From JBDKTH01 sp964558295 (GTDB taxonomy: Bacteria > Planctomycetota > Planctomycetia > Pirellulales > Thermoguttaceae), in NCBI GenBank assembly GCA_964558295.1, contig CAZLDQ010000056.1:1-28865 (forward strand): DNA of 28,865 nt, in the 5' to 3' direction. The position numbers and the translations under genes are program-made. The first letter of the stretch is position 1. Each line of letters opens with the position of its first letter. Positions 1 to 8,600 of the stretch are shown here, in pieces. The notes under the pieces were generated by a model. The model saw nothing but the letters and a program-made list of their open reading frames with translations. It was not told the origin of the DNA and made no database searches.

Positions 1-67
1 AGACTGTTGCTTAACCGACCCCGGGCTTTGTGCCACTTCCGTTGAAACAAAACAACGAATTAAGCAC

Positions 68-95
68 GTTACAAGCTGTCGACCGGCGGTATAAT
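68..95 (+). promoter_or_regulatory. sigma70-type promoter for the first small gene
   Basis: A perfect -10 box TATAAT lies at 90-95. A -35-like GTTACA at 68-73 matches the consensus at 4 of 6 positions with a 16-bp spacer. The predicted transcript would start near 102, about 40 bases before the ATG at 143. Boxes were read by eye. Confidence 0.6.
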
Positions 96-142
96 GCGAG
101 GCGGTAACGATTTGGCAAATTGGTCATGAAAAGGACACCGCA

Positions 143-361
143 ATGTCTCGATTAGAGGTTGTGGGCGAAGTGTTAAAGGCAATCAAGCAGAGCCGCAAGC
201 AACTTGACGCCGCTCTTGAGGCTTCGGTGAGGTACCAAATCGAATGCGAGAGCAAGGGCGACCAAGCCAATCCTGAAATGTTGGCAGCGTTGCGGGACGA
301 CATTGCCAATGCAAGGGGGGCGTTGGATGTTGCATACAAAGCATTGGAAGACTTGAAATAG
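143..361 (+). CDS. small hypothetical protein, 72 aa
   Basis: I do not recognise this protein. It is short, charged and predicted largely helical (many Ala, Leu, Lys and Glu), with no signal peptide, membrane segment or cysteine cluster; a single Cys lies mid-protein. The start is supported by a purine-rich AAAGGA (128-133) about nine bases before the ATG and by a good promoter at 68-95. G+C is lower than in the housekeeping genes further right, which suggests accessory or transferred DNA. It may be co-transcribed with the zinc-ribbon gene at 548. Its role is unknown; a small helical protein in a mobile-DNA context is only one possibility. Confidence 0.5.
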   Translation: MSRLEVVGEVLKAIKQSRKQLDAALEASVRYQIECESKGDQANPEMLAALRDDIANARGALDVAYKALEDLK

Positions 362-401
362 CAAGCCGCCAATATGAGGCGAGTGCTCTTTTTGCCAGTT
401 C

Positions 402-551
402 ATGAATCAAGTAGGACTGGTCGTTGGCGGTTCGATCTGGTTGGCAGTGTACCGGCTGATTGATCGACCAGCATATTTCCTCGATGTGACTGCCCGAACT
501 CAGGGCAGCCTGATACCGACAAGTGCCTCGGACAATCGGAGGAAAGCATGA
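402..551 (+). CDS. possible 49-aa hydrophobic small protein overlapping the next gene
   Basis: An ATG at 402 opens a 49-codon frame whose TGA (549-551) overlaps the ATG of the next gene in an ATGA arrangement, typical of translational coupling. The N-terminal 20 residues are hydrophobic (VGLVVGG followed by SIWLAVY) and could be a membrane segment; the rest is polar. No convincing Shine-Dalgarno site precedes the ATG, and the frame could be chance. It is listed because it fills the gap between two likely genes on the same strand. Confidence 0.25.
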   Translation: MNQVGLVVGGSIWLAVYRLIDRPAYFLDVTARTQGSLIPTSASDNRRKA

Positions 552-1036
552 GCTACCTTGGAACAATGACAACAGAGCAGCTTGCCCAAAACGGGTTTGA
601 TATTTCGCCCGACGATCCCGATTTGGCGGTTTCCAGACTTTGCCCGCACCTTTCCGTGCGCCACCGCTGTCAACGGTGCGGTAATTGGTCGCGTGCTACC
701 AATGGAAAGTGCCCGCAGTGCTTTGTTGGCAAGAATCCGCTAAAGCCGACGAGACAATACTACAAGTTCTACCTTCAGTGCTGTCCCAGTGATGACTGCC
801 TCATTCGTCGAGAGGCAAAGGCATTCCTGGCTTTGGCGGGGATGGAAACCCACTGGCTTGGCCAAGATAGATTTGGCGAATACGTCTCCCTCGACCCGAT
901 GCGGTCTCGGGCTGAGGCAGAACGCAACGAGTTCTTTGCAGCAGTCAACGAGTTCAGCGTAAGCAAGTTCGGGGCACGTCTGCTTTGCCATCCTAATAGC
1001 AATCGACGATCAAAGCTGCCAAAGACGTCGCCGTGA
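548..1036 (+). CDS. zinc-ribbon protein of unknown function, 162 aa
   Basis: The start is well supported: GGAGGA at 538-543 lies four bases before the ATG. A zinc-ribbon-like set of cysteines is visible: CQRC at residues 41-44 and CPQC at 55-58, an arrangement able to bind one zinc ion. Cys32, the pair Cys78-Cys79 and Cys84 may form a second site. The C-terminal half is hydrophilic with no recognisable catalytic motif. Zinc ribbons of this kind occur in DNA- or RNA-binding and scaffold proteins, but nothing here identifies a partner. The gene lies in low-G+C DNA directly after two small frames on the same strand, possibly one transcript from the promoter at 68-95. Confidence 0.6.
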   Translation: MSYLGTMTTEQLAQNGFDISPDDPDLAVSRLCPHLSVRHRCQRCGNWSRATNGKCPQCFVGKNPLKPTRQYYKFYLQCCPSDDCLIRREAKAFLALAGMETHWLGQDRFGEYVSLDPMRSRAEAERNEFFAAVNEFSVSKFGARLLCHPNSNRRSKLPKTSP

Positions 1037-1816
1037 CCATATATGCCGTACTATGCGTCGCTAGGGACATCTCGACGTTCCGGAGGTACGGCGACCCCGG
1101 CCGTTCCACAAGCAGGCGGGCATGGCCAACGTTGTGAAAGCGGTAGAGCGTCGCCGAATGCTTAACCAAAGCCCGGAGCCGCGAGTCTTTGCCACGCCGA
1201 TGCCGAACATCTCGCTCAACGGTTGATGCCGACATGTTTCATCTCCGCCGCACCTTACCGCATGTCGGCCGAAGCGTTGGGCAAAGGCTGAATTTCGCCC
1301 TTGATTCCTGGCGAGAGATTGTTGCTGTATGTCCCTCAGACTTCACAGCGGCCATTAATACGGCCATTTTTAATAGAGAAAATGGAGCAAATAGGGGTAA
1401 TAAGGGACTCTGCCGAGAAAAATCGCCGTGACGTAAGACCTTGAAATGAAGGGAGAAACAACGATTTGAAGAAACACGCCCAAGTCTCCCCTGAGCTACA
1501 GGCGCGTAAGGTGTTATTCCGTAATGGGTTATGATGCCGCTCGTCGTTCGGCGCATCCTTCCACTTGCCACCTGCGACAAGCAGTCGGGAATGCGTCCTG
1601 CGGCACTCCGGACCAAGGGACACATCGCCATCGCCCCCCCTTTTTGCAAAGCAGGCGGCAACAGAAATAAGTCTACCCAAAAGCTGCTTCCTCGTAAATC
1701 GCTCATTGGCTGGTCGCCAGTGCGTCGGCCCCCGCGAATGGGCGACGGTTGCGGAAGGGGGGATTCGTGGGTCGCTTACAGGAAAGACCATTTGTCCGTG
1801 AACCACGATCGGCCGA
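1037..1816. other. 780-bp stretch with no supportable gene
   Basis: Frames of 80-190 codons exist on both strands, but they overlap one another, lack ribosome binding sites and read as low-complexity Arg/Ser/Pro-rich translations. The only structure I see is an AT-rich patch near 1350-1400 with a direct repeat, described separately. Confidence 0.6.
1350..1375. repeat. short imperfect direct repeat, AT-rich
   Basis: GGCCATTAATA (1350-1360) is followed one base later by GGCCATTTTTAATA (1362-1375), the second copy carrying three extra T. This is in the AT-rich part of a non-coding gap. It could be a protein-binding site or a chance duplication. Confidence 0.4.
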
Positions 1817-2656
1817 CTATCCTTGACGGTTTCCCAACCGCTTGATCGTCGCGGCGTTGTCGCGTTGGACGGTGCGGGCATAACGGACCGCCGGGTAGCC
1901 AAATAGCATCGGATAGTAGTGGCAGCCGGCGGGAAGATCGACGAGCGGCTTCAATTCCGGCACCGACTCCAGCGCCAACTTGAGCAAGCCGCACCAGACC
2001 GTGCCCAATCCGGCACTCTGGGCGAGCAACTCGAAATAGGCTAGTGCAATCGGGACGTCTTCCGTGGCACAGGGCGATTGAGGCGGAGCCGACACGATCA
2101 GAACATGCGGCGCGCCGCGGAAAATCACATCGGCCCCGTGTTCCACATAGGCGGAAATGGCGCTTTCGATGTACGCAAACCGTGCGGGAATGCGGCCCGC
2201 CTGCGAGGCCTTGACCAACGCCGCCATGACCGCTTCGCGAACGCGGTGCAGGTTCGCCTTATCGTCGATCAGCGTAAAGGTCAGGGAACGGTTGTTGACG
2301 CCGGTCGGCGCATTGGCCACGGCGGCCAGCAAACGGTCGATCAGGGTCGAATCGACGTTCTCATCACGATACTGGCGCACGCTTCGCCGGCCGCGCAGCA
2401 GATGCATCATCTGCTCGCTCTGCGGCCAAACGTCGGCCGACACTGGCAAGCTGTCGTCAGGGTTCAAGCCGAAGACGGAAATCGCCGCCGTTGGACAAAT
2501 CGCCAGACAGTGCTGGCACTCCAGACAATTCTCTTCCTTCTCGGCCGGAACAAACGGCCACTGGTCACTATCCTGGTCGATGATGCGAGAGGGACAATCG
2601 GCCACACATAACCCGCAACGATTGCAGCGATCCTTGTTCACGGAGAAAGCGAGCAT
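1817..2656 (-). CDS. nitroreductase family protein with N-terminal 2x[4Fe-4S] ferredoxin domain
   Basis: This 279-aa protein fuses a bacterial-type ferredoxin to a flavin-dependent nitroreductase. Two CxxCxxCxxxCP motifs at Cys11/14/17/21 and Cys44/47/50/54 bind two [4Fe-4S] clusters. The nitroreductase fold follows from about residue 85, opening with the FMN-phosphate motif RRSVRQYRDE. Such fusions are cytoplasmic flavoproteins that take electrons from ferredoxin-type donors; their true substrates are rarely known. The start is ATG with AGGG eight bases upstream. No partner gene is adjacent and no terminator is visible downstream. Confidence 0.9.
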   Translation of the reverse strand: MLAFSVNKDRCNRCGLCVADCPSRIIDQDSDQWPFVPAEKEENCLECQHCLAICPTAAISVFGLNPDDSLPVSADVWPQSEQMMHLLRGRRSVRQYRDENVDSTLIDRLLAAVANAPTGVNNRSLTFTLIDDKANLHRVREAVMAALVKASQAGRIPARFAYIESAISAYVEHGADVIFRGAPHVLIVSAPPQSPCATEDVPIALAYFELLAQSAGLGTVWCGLLKLALESVPELKPLVDLPAGCHYYPMLFGYPAVRYARTVQRDNAATIKRLGNRQG

Positions 2657-2782
2657 GTCAAAGCCCTATTGATTGGGGTGTTCTGGCAATTGGAGGGGGA
2701 GGCACGATAAGAGGGGAACGTTGCAAAGAGCCATCAATCATCTCCGAGGGATTACGAGACTGTCCTGATCCTGTTTTCCCTC

Positions 2783-3457
2783 TCACTTTCTGATCTCATA
2801 AACGTAGGGATACACTAGCTTGGCGGTCGCGAGGATACGGCGTTCTCGCACGGACGGATGACTCCTTTTCGTATCAACGTAAAGTGTTCCCATCCTGAAA
2901 TGGCCCCAAGTCGTCAAGGGAGACTCCGTGAGGTAGTAGAACAGATGATCACCTCTCAAGAATCGTTCCTCGCAGGGGCGGAAGTACCGGAAATTGGACA
3001 TTGCGAGTCCGTAGTATCGCCGACTCGTATCTCCTCCCCACAAATGTATCTCGTCCGGAATCCGTTGAGAGTGCCCATCGTCCACATTGATCATCTTTCG
3101 CCACCCCCTCGACGAACGCAAGAGGTCTTCGCAACTCGGCTCTTCAACGCCATCCAATCTCCCGAGATCGCTAACGTTGACCGTAAAAAGGATGTCGATG
3201 GGAATCTTTCCGTAGTTCTCAACGAATTTGTGTCTGGGGGCCACAAAAGCCATATGGGTCCCGAAGAGATAGTGGTCGTGCCCCGTTCGCTTTCTCAGCA
3301 GATCCATTTCGTGTTTGATTCTGACGAGGATGTGATAGACGGTGATCTGGTCGCCTGGCACTTTCCAGAGCTCACGCTCTCCTTCATAACCGCGGAGCCC
3401 CATGGAAAAAAGGACAAACGGTCTTTGTGGCGCTGTAATGATCTGTCTGCGAGGCAT
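2783..3457 (-). CDS. hypothetical protein, 225-aa (no family recognised)
   Basis: I do not recognise this protein. It is rich in aromatic and basic residues (for example SRRYYGLAMSNFRYF), has no signal peptide or membrane segment, and looks like a compact cytoplasmic domain. The frame stays open upstream to 3739, but the added N-terminus translates a REP-like palindrome and overlaps the next gene, so I start at the ATG at 3457 (MPRRQI). That start has no clear ribosome binding site; an alternative ATG lies 17 codons further in (MGLRGYEGERELW). G+C is lower than in the housekeeping genes, consistent with acquired DNA. A nucleic-acid-related role is conceivable but not supported by any motif I can name. 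Confidence 0.6.
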   Translation of the reverse strand: MPRRQIITAPQRPFVLFSMGLRGYEGERELWKVPGDQITVYHILVRIKHEMDLLRKRTGHDHYLFGTHMAFVAPRHKFVENYGKIPIDILFTVNVSDLGRLDGVEEPSCEDLLRSSRGWRKMINVDDGHSQRIPDEIHLWGGDTSRRYYGLAMSNFRYFRPCEERFLRGDHLFYYLTESPLTTWGHFRMGTLYVDTKRSHPSVRERRILATAKLVYPYVYEIRK

Positions 3458-3537
3458 GGCCGAATCGTGAGGGTTTAGGGGCAGCCCCTTGCACTGCGAC
3501 GAAGCCGCATCCGGGGCGCAATTGTTGTTTGGGGAAT

Positions 3538-3582
3538 CAGCAGGTACGGCGGACCGAGCTTGCGAGGCCCGCCCTACTGCTG
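3538..3582. repeat. REP-like imperfect palindrome
   Basis: Two arms, 3538-3555 and 3566-3582, are near-complementary (CAGCAG and CTGCTG at the ends, GGCGG and CCGCC inside) around a 10-base loop. The stop codon of the minus-strand gene ending at 3574 lies in one arm. The form (about 45 bp, GC-rich, intergenic, at a gene end) fits repetitive extragenic palindromes. Copy number cannot be judged from one window. Confidence 0.55.
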
Positions 3583-3936
3583 TGACGTGTCTAGCCAACC
3601 AGGGTTTCCCCGACTCGGCTGAACGTCGCCGGAAGCAACGGGAGTGAGGAAGGTGGGATGGACGTTCCAGCGTTGACCGTCGTCGGTGACGATGCTGGCG
3701 GTTTTCTTGTTGAGCCGGATGATGACGCCGGACTTCCACGTGCCGGAGTTGGACTGAAATGTCACCCGGTCGCCCATGGAAAAGCGGGCCAACATGACCG
3801 TGCTGCGTGCCTGGCTGATGAGCTTGAGCCGTTCGACGATCAGACGATTCAGAAAGCGGAGGTCATCCTCGCTCATCCGCCCGATCGCCTCGACGGCGGT
3901 CGCCCGGTCCATCAATTCGCACCGCTCACTCCCCAT
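3574..3936 (-). CDS. small protein with helical N-terminus and KOW/SH3-like barrel, 120 aa
   Basis: The N-terminal 50 residues are helical (LRFLNRLIVERLK). Residues 52-97 form a small-barrel pattern: FSMGDRVTF, then GVIIRLNKKTASIVTDDG, then WNVHPTFL, as in KOW/SH3-like domains that bind nucleic acid or proteins. Similar small barrel proteins are widespread in bacteria without known function. I place the start at the ATG at 3936, preceded by GGAGG seven bases upstream, rather than at a start 12 codons earlier that lacks one. The final codons run into the REP-like palindrome. The C-terminal 20 residues look unstructured. Confidence 0.75.
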   Translation of the reverse strand: MGSERCELMDRATAVEAIGRMSEDDLRFLNRLIVERLKLISQARSTVMLARFSMGDRVTFQSNSGTWKSGVIIRLNKKTASIVTDDGQRWNVHPTFLTPVASGDVQPSRGNPGWLDTSQQ

Positions 3937-4395
3937 ACTTGTCCTCCAGGTCGTTTGGGCAGACTTGCCCATTTGTCAGGTCTTGCACCTTCTGTGCCAC
4001 TGGCAAGACTCCATCTTGTCAAGACTCCATCTTGTCCAGTCAATATAGCGGGAGGCCCCTTGGCCAACAAGACAGGGCAGTGGATAGGAGTCGCCCCACA
4101 GGATCTGAGGGTGGAACGCAGGACAAATGCGAGAAAAACCAATACGACACTCGACGTGGAAGATGAATTCATCGGCGGAGCCGGCTTCCAGGAGCCATTG
4201 TGAGCCCCCCCATCGAATGTATCGCTCCCTGTGCCGTTGATGTCGCCATTCGTGTCATTGGTTGCCCCGGCCATGTCGCAATTCCTGCCAAATGAGAGCC
4301 AACGCTCGACCCGGCATGGCATGGGAAAGCCGGAGGAAGCGACACCAAGAGGGGGCATGCCACAAAGCGAACGACGAATCGCCTGCGGTTGGCTC
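3937..4395. other. 459-bp gap without a supportable gene
   Basis: It holds the upstream region of the minus-strand gene starting at 3936, including the tandem repeat at 4004-4035. A minus-strand frame that begins inside the adaptor gene and runs to 3912 has no ribosome binding site and no recognisable content. Confidence 0.5.
4004..4035. repeat. two perfect tandem copies of a 16-bp unit
   Basis: CAAGACTCCATCTTGT occurs at 4004-4019 and again at 4020-4035. Each unit is a small inverted repeat (CAAGA, five bases, TCTTG). A degenerate relative, CTTGCCCATTTGTCAGG, occurs at 3964-3980. The block lies about 70 bp upstream of the ATG at 3936, where regulatory sites of that gene would be expected. 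It could be an operator or part of a dispersed repeat family. Confidence 0.55.
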
Positions 4396-5595
4396 TCAGC
4401 GACCCCCTTTTTCGGCTTTGATGCGGACCACAGTACCATCGATGAGCGAGTCGGAGGGGTTGAGGATCACGCGGTCGGCCGGTCCAACCCCCGCCAGAAT
4501 CTCCACAGTCTTTCCGAAATCACGACCTAGTTTCACCGATCGCAACCGGACCACTCCATCCGCTTGCACCACGCCGACCTGGGGGCCTTCGGCGCGGAAC
4601 AGCAAGGTGTTGCTCGGCAGCGTCAACGCTCCTTCGCCCTTCGTGTTCGTCAAGCGCACTTGGGCAAAGCACCCCGACAAGAGTTCGCCGCGCGTATTGT
4701 CCACTTCAAGTTCCGTCAACAAGGTGCGTGAATCGGGGGAAATCGCGCCGGCGGTGCGATCCACCTTGGCCGTGAAAACCTTGCCCGGCAGTTCAGGCAC
4801 GAGCAACTCGGCCGTCTGGCCAGGCGCGATGGCCAGCGCTTGCGATTGGGGAACGTGAACGCGAACCCGAAGTCGATCGACTTGAGCCAAACGAAACAAC
4901 TCCTTGCCGCTGCCCGCGGCGATCAAGTCGCCCACGTCCGTCTTGCGAGCCGTGATAATGCCGGAAAACGGCGCGGTGACGCGGGTGAACGAATGCAGTT
5001 CTTCCAGGCGGTGCACGCTTGCCCGGGCGGCGTTGACCGTTGCGGTTTTCACCTTGACGTCGGCTTGGTCTTCATCGTACTCCGCTTCGCTGATGCCGCC
5101 TCGTTCGACGAGCTTGGCCGAGCGTTCGGCCCGTTTCTTTGCCAGCGCAAGGGCGGCCTCTGCCTCGGCCAGCTCGTGCCGCGCCCGCTCCAGCTCCTGG
5201 TCGAGTTCGGGGGTGTCGATCTCACCCAACAACTGATTTGCGTTGACTCGATCGCCCAAGTCCACGAACCTGCGTTTGAGGTATCCGCTGGCGCGGGCAT
5301 AAATCGGCGTTTCGATCCATGGTTTGACTTCCGCCGTAAGCAGAAGTCCGTCGGCCGCTGCGCTGGATTCGGGCGATACGACCGCAACGACAGGAATGGC
5401 CAACTCGCCGGTGATGCGGCGAAGCGCTTCCCGCTGACGCAAACGCGGCAATAGGCCAGCAACGAAAGCCGCAACGAGGACCATCGCCGCGAATAGCGCA
5501 ACGGCGAAAAACAGCCACGTCCTGCCTCGCGGCGGCGAGGCGGTGGATTTGCAGTTGGGCAAACTCGTGCGATCGGCTTCGCGTGAATACGTCAT
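4396..5595 (-). CDS. RND efflux periplasmic adaptor (membrane fusion protein)
   Basis: This 399-aa adaptor would link the neighbouring RND permease to an outer-membrane channel. A single N-terminal membrane anchor is visible at about residues 27-49. It is followed by a barrel-sandwich half-motif (YARASGYLKRRFVDLGDRV, from about residue 99), an alpha-helical hairpin of heptads rich in Ala, Glu and Lys (about 128-200), the second lipoyl half (TRVTAPFSGIIT) and C-terminal beta domains. Length and order fit the HlyD/AcrA family. The chosen ATG at 5595 has AAGGA about eight bases upstream and lies 10 bases after the permease stop codon, so the two genes are co-transcribed. No TolC-type gene follows; the channel must be encoded elsewhere. 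Substrate unknown. Confidence 0.92.
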   Translation of the reverse strand: MTYSREADRTSLPNCKSTASPPRGRTWLFFAVALFAAMVLVAAFVAGLLPRLRQREALRRITGELAIPVVAVVSPESSAAADGLLLTAEVKPWIETPIYARASGYLKRRFVDLGDRVNANQLLGEIDTPELDQELERARHELAEAEAALALAKKRAERSAKLVERGGISEAEYDEDQADVKVKTATVNAARASVHRLEELHSFTRVTAPFSGIITARKTDVGDLIAAGSGKELFRLAQVDRLRVRVHVPQSQALAIAPGQTAELLVPELPGKVFTAKVDRTAGAISPDSRTLLTELEVDNTRGELLSGCFAQVRLTNTKGEGALTLPSNTLLFRAEGPQVGVVQADGVVRLRSVKLGRDFGKTVEILAGVGPADRVILNPSDSLIDGTVVRIKAEKGGR

Positions 5596-5605
5596 ATACC
5601 ATTCC

Positions 5606-8600
5606 TTACCGCGCCGTCGCGTCGGACAGGGCGGCGTCGAGATCGTCAAGATCGGCCGCGCGGACCCGGCGGTGCAACAGGCGAAACACCACAGGTACGA
5701 AGAACAAGGTGGCGAACGTGGCGACGATCAAGCCGCCGATCACCGCGCGGCCCAGCGGGGCGTTCTGCTCGCTGCCCTCGCCCAAGCCGATGGCCATCGG
5801 CAGCATTCCGATTATCATGGCCAGGGCCGTCATCAGCACCGGCCGCAAGCGGCTCGTTCCCGCCTCCCACACCGCATGAAGCGGGTCCATCCCCTTGCGC
5901 AGATTGTGTCGAGCGAACGTCACGACAAGCACGGAGTTTGCCGTGGCAACCCCAAGGCTCATAATCGCTCCGATGAGCGCAGGCACGCTGAGCGTGGTGA
6001 ACGTCAGATATAACCCCCAGACAACTCCGGCCAAGGCGCCCGGCAAGGCCATGATGATGATGAACGGGTCGAGCCAACTCTGGAAATTCACGACCAGAAG
6101 GAGATAGACCAGCACCACGGCCATCGCCAGACCAATGCCCAGACCGAGAAAACTGGAGTTCATCGTTTCGGCCTGACCCCGCAGCGCGATGAAGCTGCCT
6201 CGCGGCAATTCCTTTTCGGCCTCGGCAATCAGCGGCCGGATCTCGCCGAGCACACCGCCCAGATCGCGTCCGCTCACTCCCGCCAAAACATCAATAACCG
6301 GCATGATGTTGTAGTGGTTGACGACCGGGGGAATGGTCGTGCGCTCCATGGTGGCCAGATTGGCCAACAATTGCGCATCGCCTTCCCCAGGCCGGCTTCC
6401 TTCGGTCGGAATCGCCTGGAGCGTCGCGAGCGAGTCCATCGCGTGCTCGGGCGCGCGCACGTTGACAAGGTATTGAATACCCCGACGTGGGTCGAGCCAA
6501 TACATGGGCTGAACCTGACCGCTGCCGCTAAGGCCCAGAAGCATCGACGTAGCCACATGCTGTTCCGTCAGCCCCAGCTCCGAGGCTTTGGTGCGATCCA
6601 CGGCGAACTGCAATCGCGGCAAATCCGCCGGCTGCTGCACGCGGACGTCCACGACGCCGGGAACGCGACGGAGTCGCTCCGCCAATCGCGCGGCAACCTT
6701 GCGGTTCCCCTCCTGATCGCGTCCCATGATTTGGATGTCGAACGGGGCGGGCAGGCCGAAGTTGATCGTCTGGCTCACAATGTCGGCTGGCAAGAAATAG
6801 AACATCACCCCCGGAAACTCGCCGTTCAACCGCGAACGCAGGCGACGGATGTAGTCCTCGGTGGGGCGGTGTCCGGGGCGCAGGGAGACGAGAATGTCGG
6901 CATCGCCGGTCCCGATCAAGCCGTTGTCGATGTACGTCAGCGGGATGCCCCCGGAAGGAATCCCGATGTTGTTGAGCACGCCCGCGATTTCGCCCGGCGG
7001 GATTTCGTTGCGAATGGCCTCCTCGACCTGAGCGGTTAGTTTGACGGTTTCCTCGATGCGCGTTCCGCTGCGTGCCCGCAAGTGCAGGCGAAACTGGCCC
7101 GCATCCACGGCCGGGAAAAAGTCCTGCCCCAAATGCGGAACCAACGCCGCCGTTCCGCCGCAAAAGGCGACGAACAGTGAAGCGAATGCCCAGCGGTGAT
7201 GCAGCACCACGCCGAGGCAGTGGCGATAGCCATCGCGGAAACGATCGAAGGCTCGCTCGAAGCCGGCGTGTACCGCCGAGAACGGCCGCAGCCACAACGG
7301 CACGCGCCGCGAGTCCGGCCCGTGGCCGCGAGGCGCGACGCGGCGGTAGAACCACATCACCAGCGTGGGGACGAGGGTTCGCGAGAGAACATAGCTTGCG
7401 AGCATGGCGAAGACCACCGCTTCGGCCAGGGGCACGAACAGATACCGGGCCGTGCCGGTGAGGAAAAACATGGGCACGAAGACGATGCAAATGCACAGAG
7501 TGCCCACGAACGTTGGCAAAGCGATTTCTTCCGCCCCGTCGAGAATCGCCTGCACGGTCGGCTTGCCGCCCGCCATGTGGCCGTGGATGTTTTCGATGGT
7601 CACCGTTGCATCGTCCACGAGGATGCCCACGGCAAGCGCCAACCCGCCGAGCGTCATCAGATTGATCGTCTCCCCCAAGGCCCAAAGAGACACGATCGAC
7701 ACCAGCACCGACAGCGGTATGGAAATCGCAATAATGAGCGTGCTCCGCCAGGCCCCGAGAAACAGCAGAATCATCAGCGCCGTCAGGGCCGCCGCGATGA
7801 GGCCTTCGTGGGTGACGCCGTTGATCGCCGCGCGGACGAAGATGGATTGATCCGAGAACTCCTTCGCCTCCAACTCCGGCGGTAACCCGCTGAGAATGCG
7901 AGGCATCGTGGCTTTGACGCCCCGCACCACGTCCAACGTCGAGGCGGTCCCGCTCTTGAGAATCGTCAGCAGCACGCCGCGCACGCCGTCCAACCGGACG
8001 ACGTTCAGTTGCGGCTGATAGCCGTCGTGGACCAAGGCCACGTCGCGCACGCGAATGACCGCGCCGTTGACGCTCTTGATCGGAATATCGTTGAGTTCCT
8101 CCAAAATGGTCGGGCTGCTGTTCAAGGCCACGTCATACTCGATGGGGCCGATCTTCGCGCTGCCGCTGGGCAGGATAAGGTTCTGGGCGTTAAGGGCATT
8201 CACCACGTCCATTGGGGCGAGGTTCTTGGACTTGAGCGCCGTAAGGTCGAGGTCCACCGCCACCACGCGCACCTTGCCGCCGTAAGGATTCGGCACCGAC
8301 GCCCCTGGAACGTTTGCCAGGCCCATGCGCACCTGGTTGAACGTCATGTCTTGAAGTTCCGACTCGGAAAACTTCCGGCTGGCGAAACTGTATTGGAGGA
8401 TGGGAACCGTCGAGGCGTTGTAGCGGATGACGATCGGTGGAGTAATGTTGCGCGGCAGGAAACGCATGATTGCGTTGGCCGACGACACGGTTTGCGCCAC
8501 GGCCGCATCGACCGACGTGCCCGGTTGAAAGAATACCTTGATGACACCGGCGCCGTTGAAGGCCGTGGACTCGATATGCTCGATGTCGTTCACCTGCGCG

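Noticed and set aside
1531..1845. Plus-strand 104-codon frame in the 1037-1816 gap
   Set aside because: No ribosome site or recognisable content, and it overlaps the end of the nitroreductase gene.
3458..3739. N-terminal extension of the orphan gene
   Set aside because: It translates the REP-like palindrome and overlaps the neighbouring gene, so the later ATG is preferred.
3964..4035. Possible CRISPR array from the repeated 16-bp unit
   Set aside because: The perfect copies are directly adjacent with no spacers, and no cas gene is nearby.
3912..4274. Minus-strand frame beginning MAGATNDTNGD after the adaptor gene
   Set aside because: No ribosome binding site, no recognisable family, and it overlaps the repeat block and the start of the next gene.
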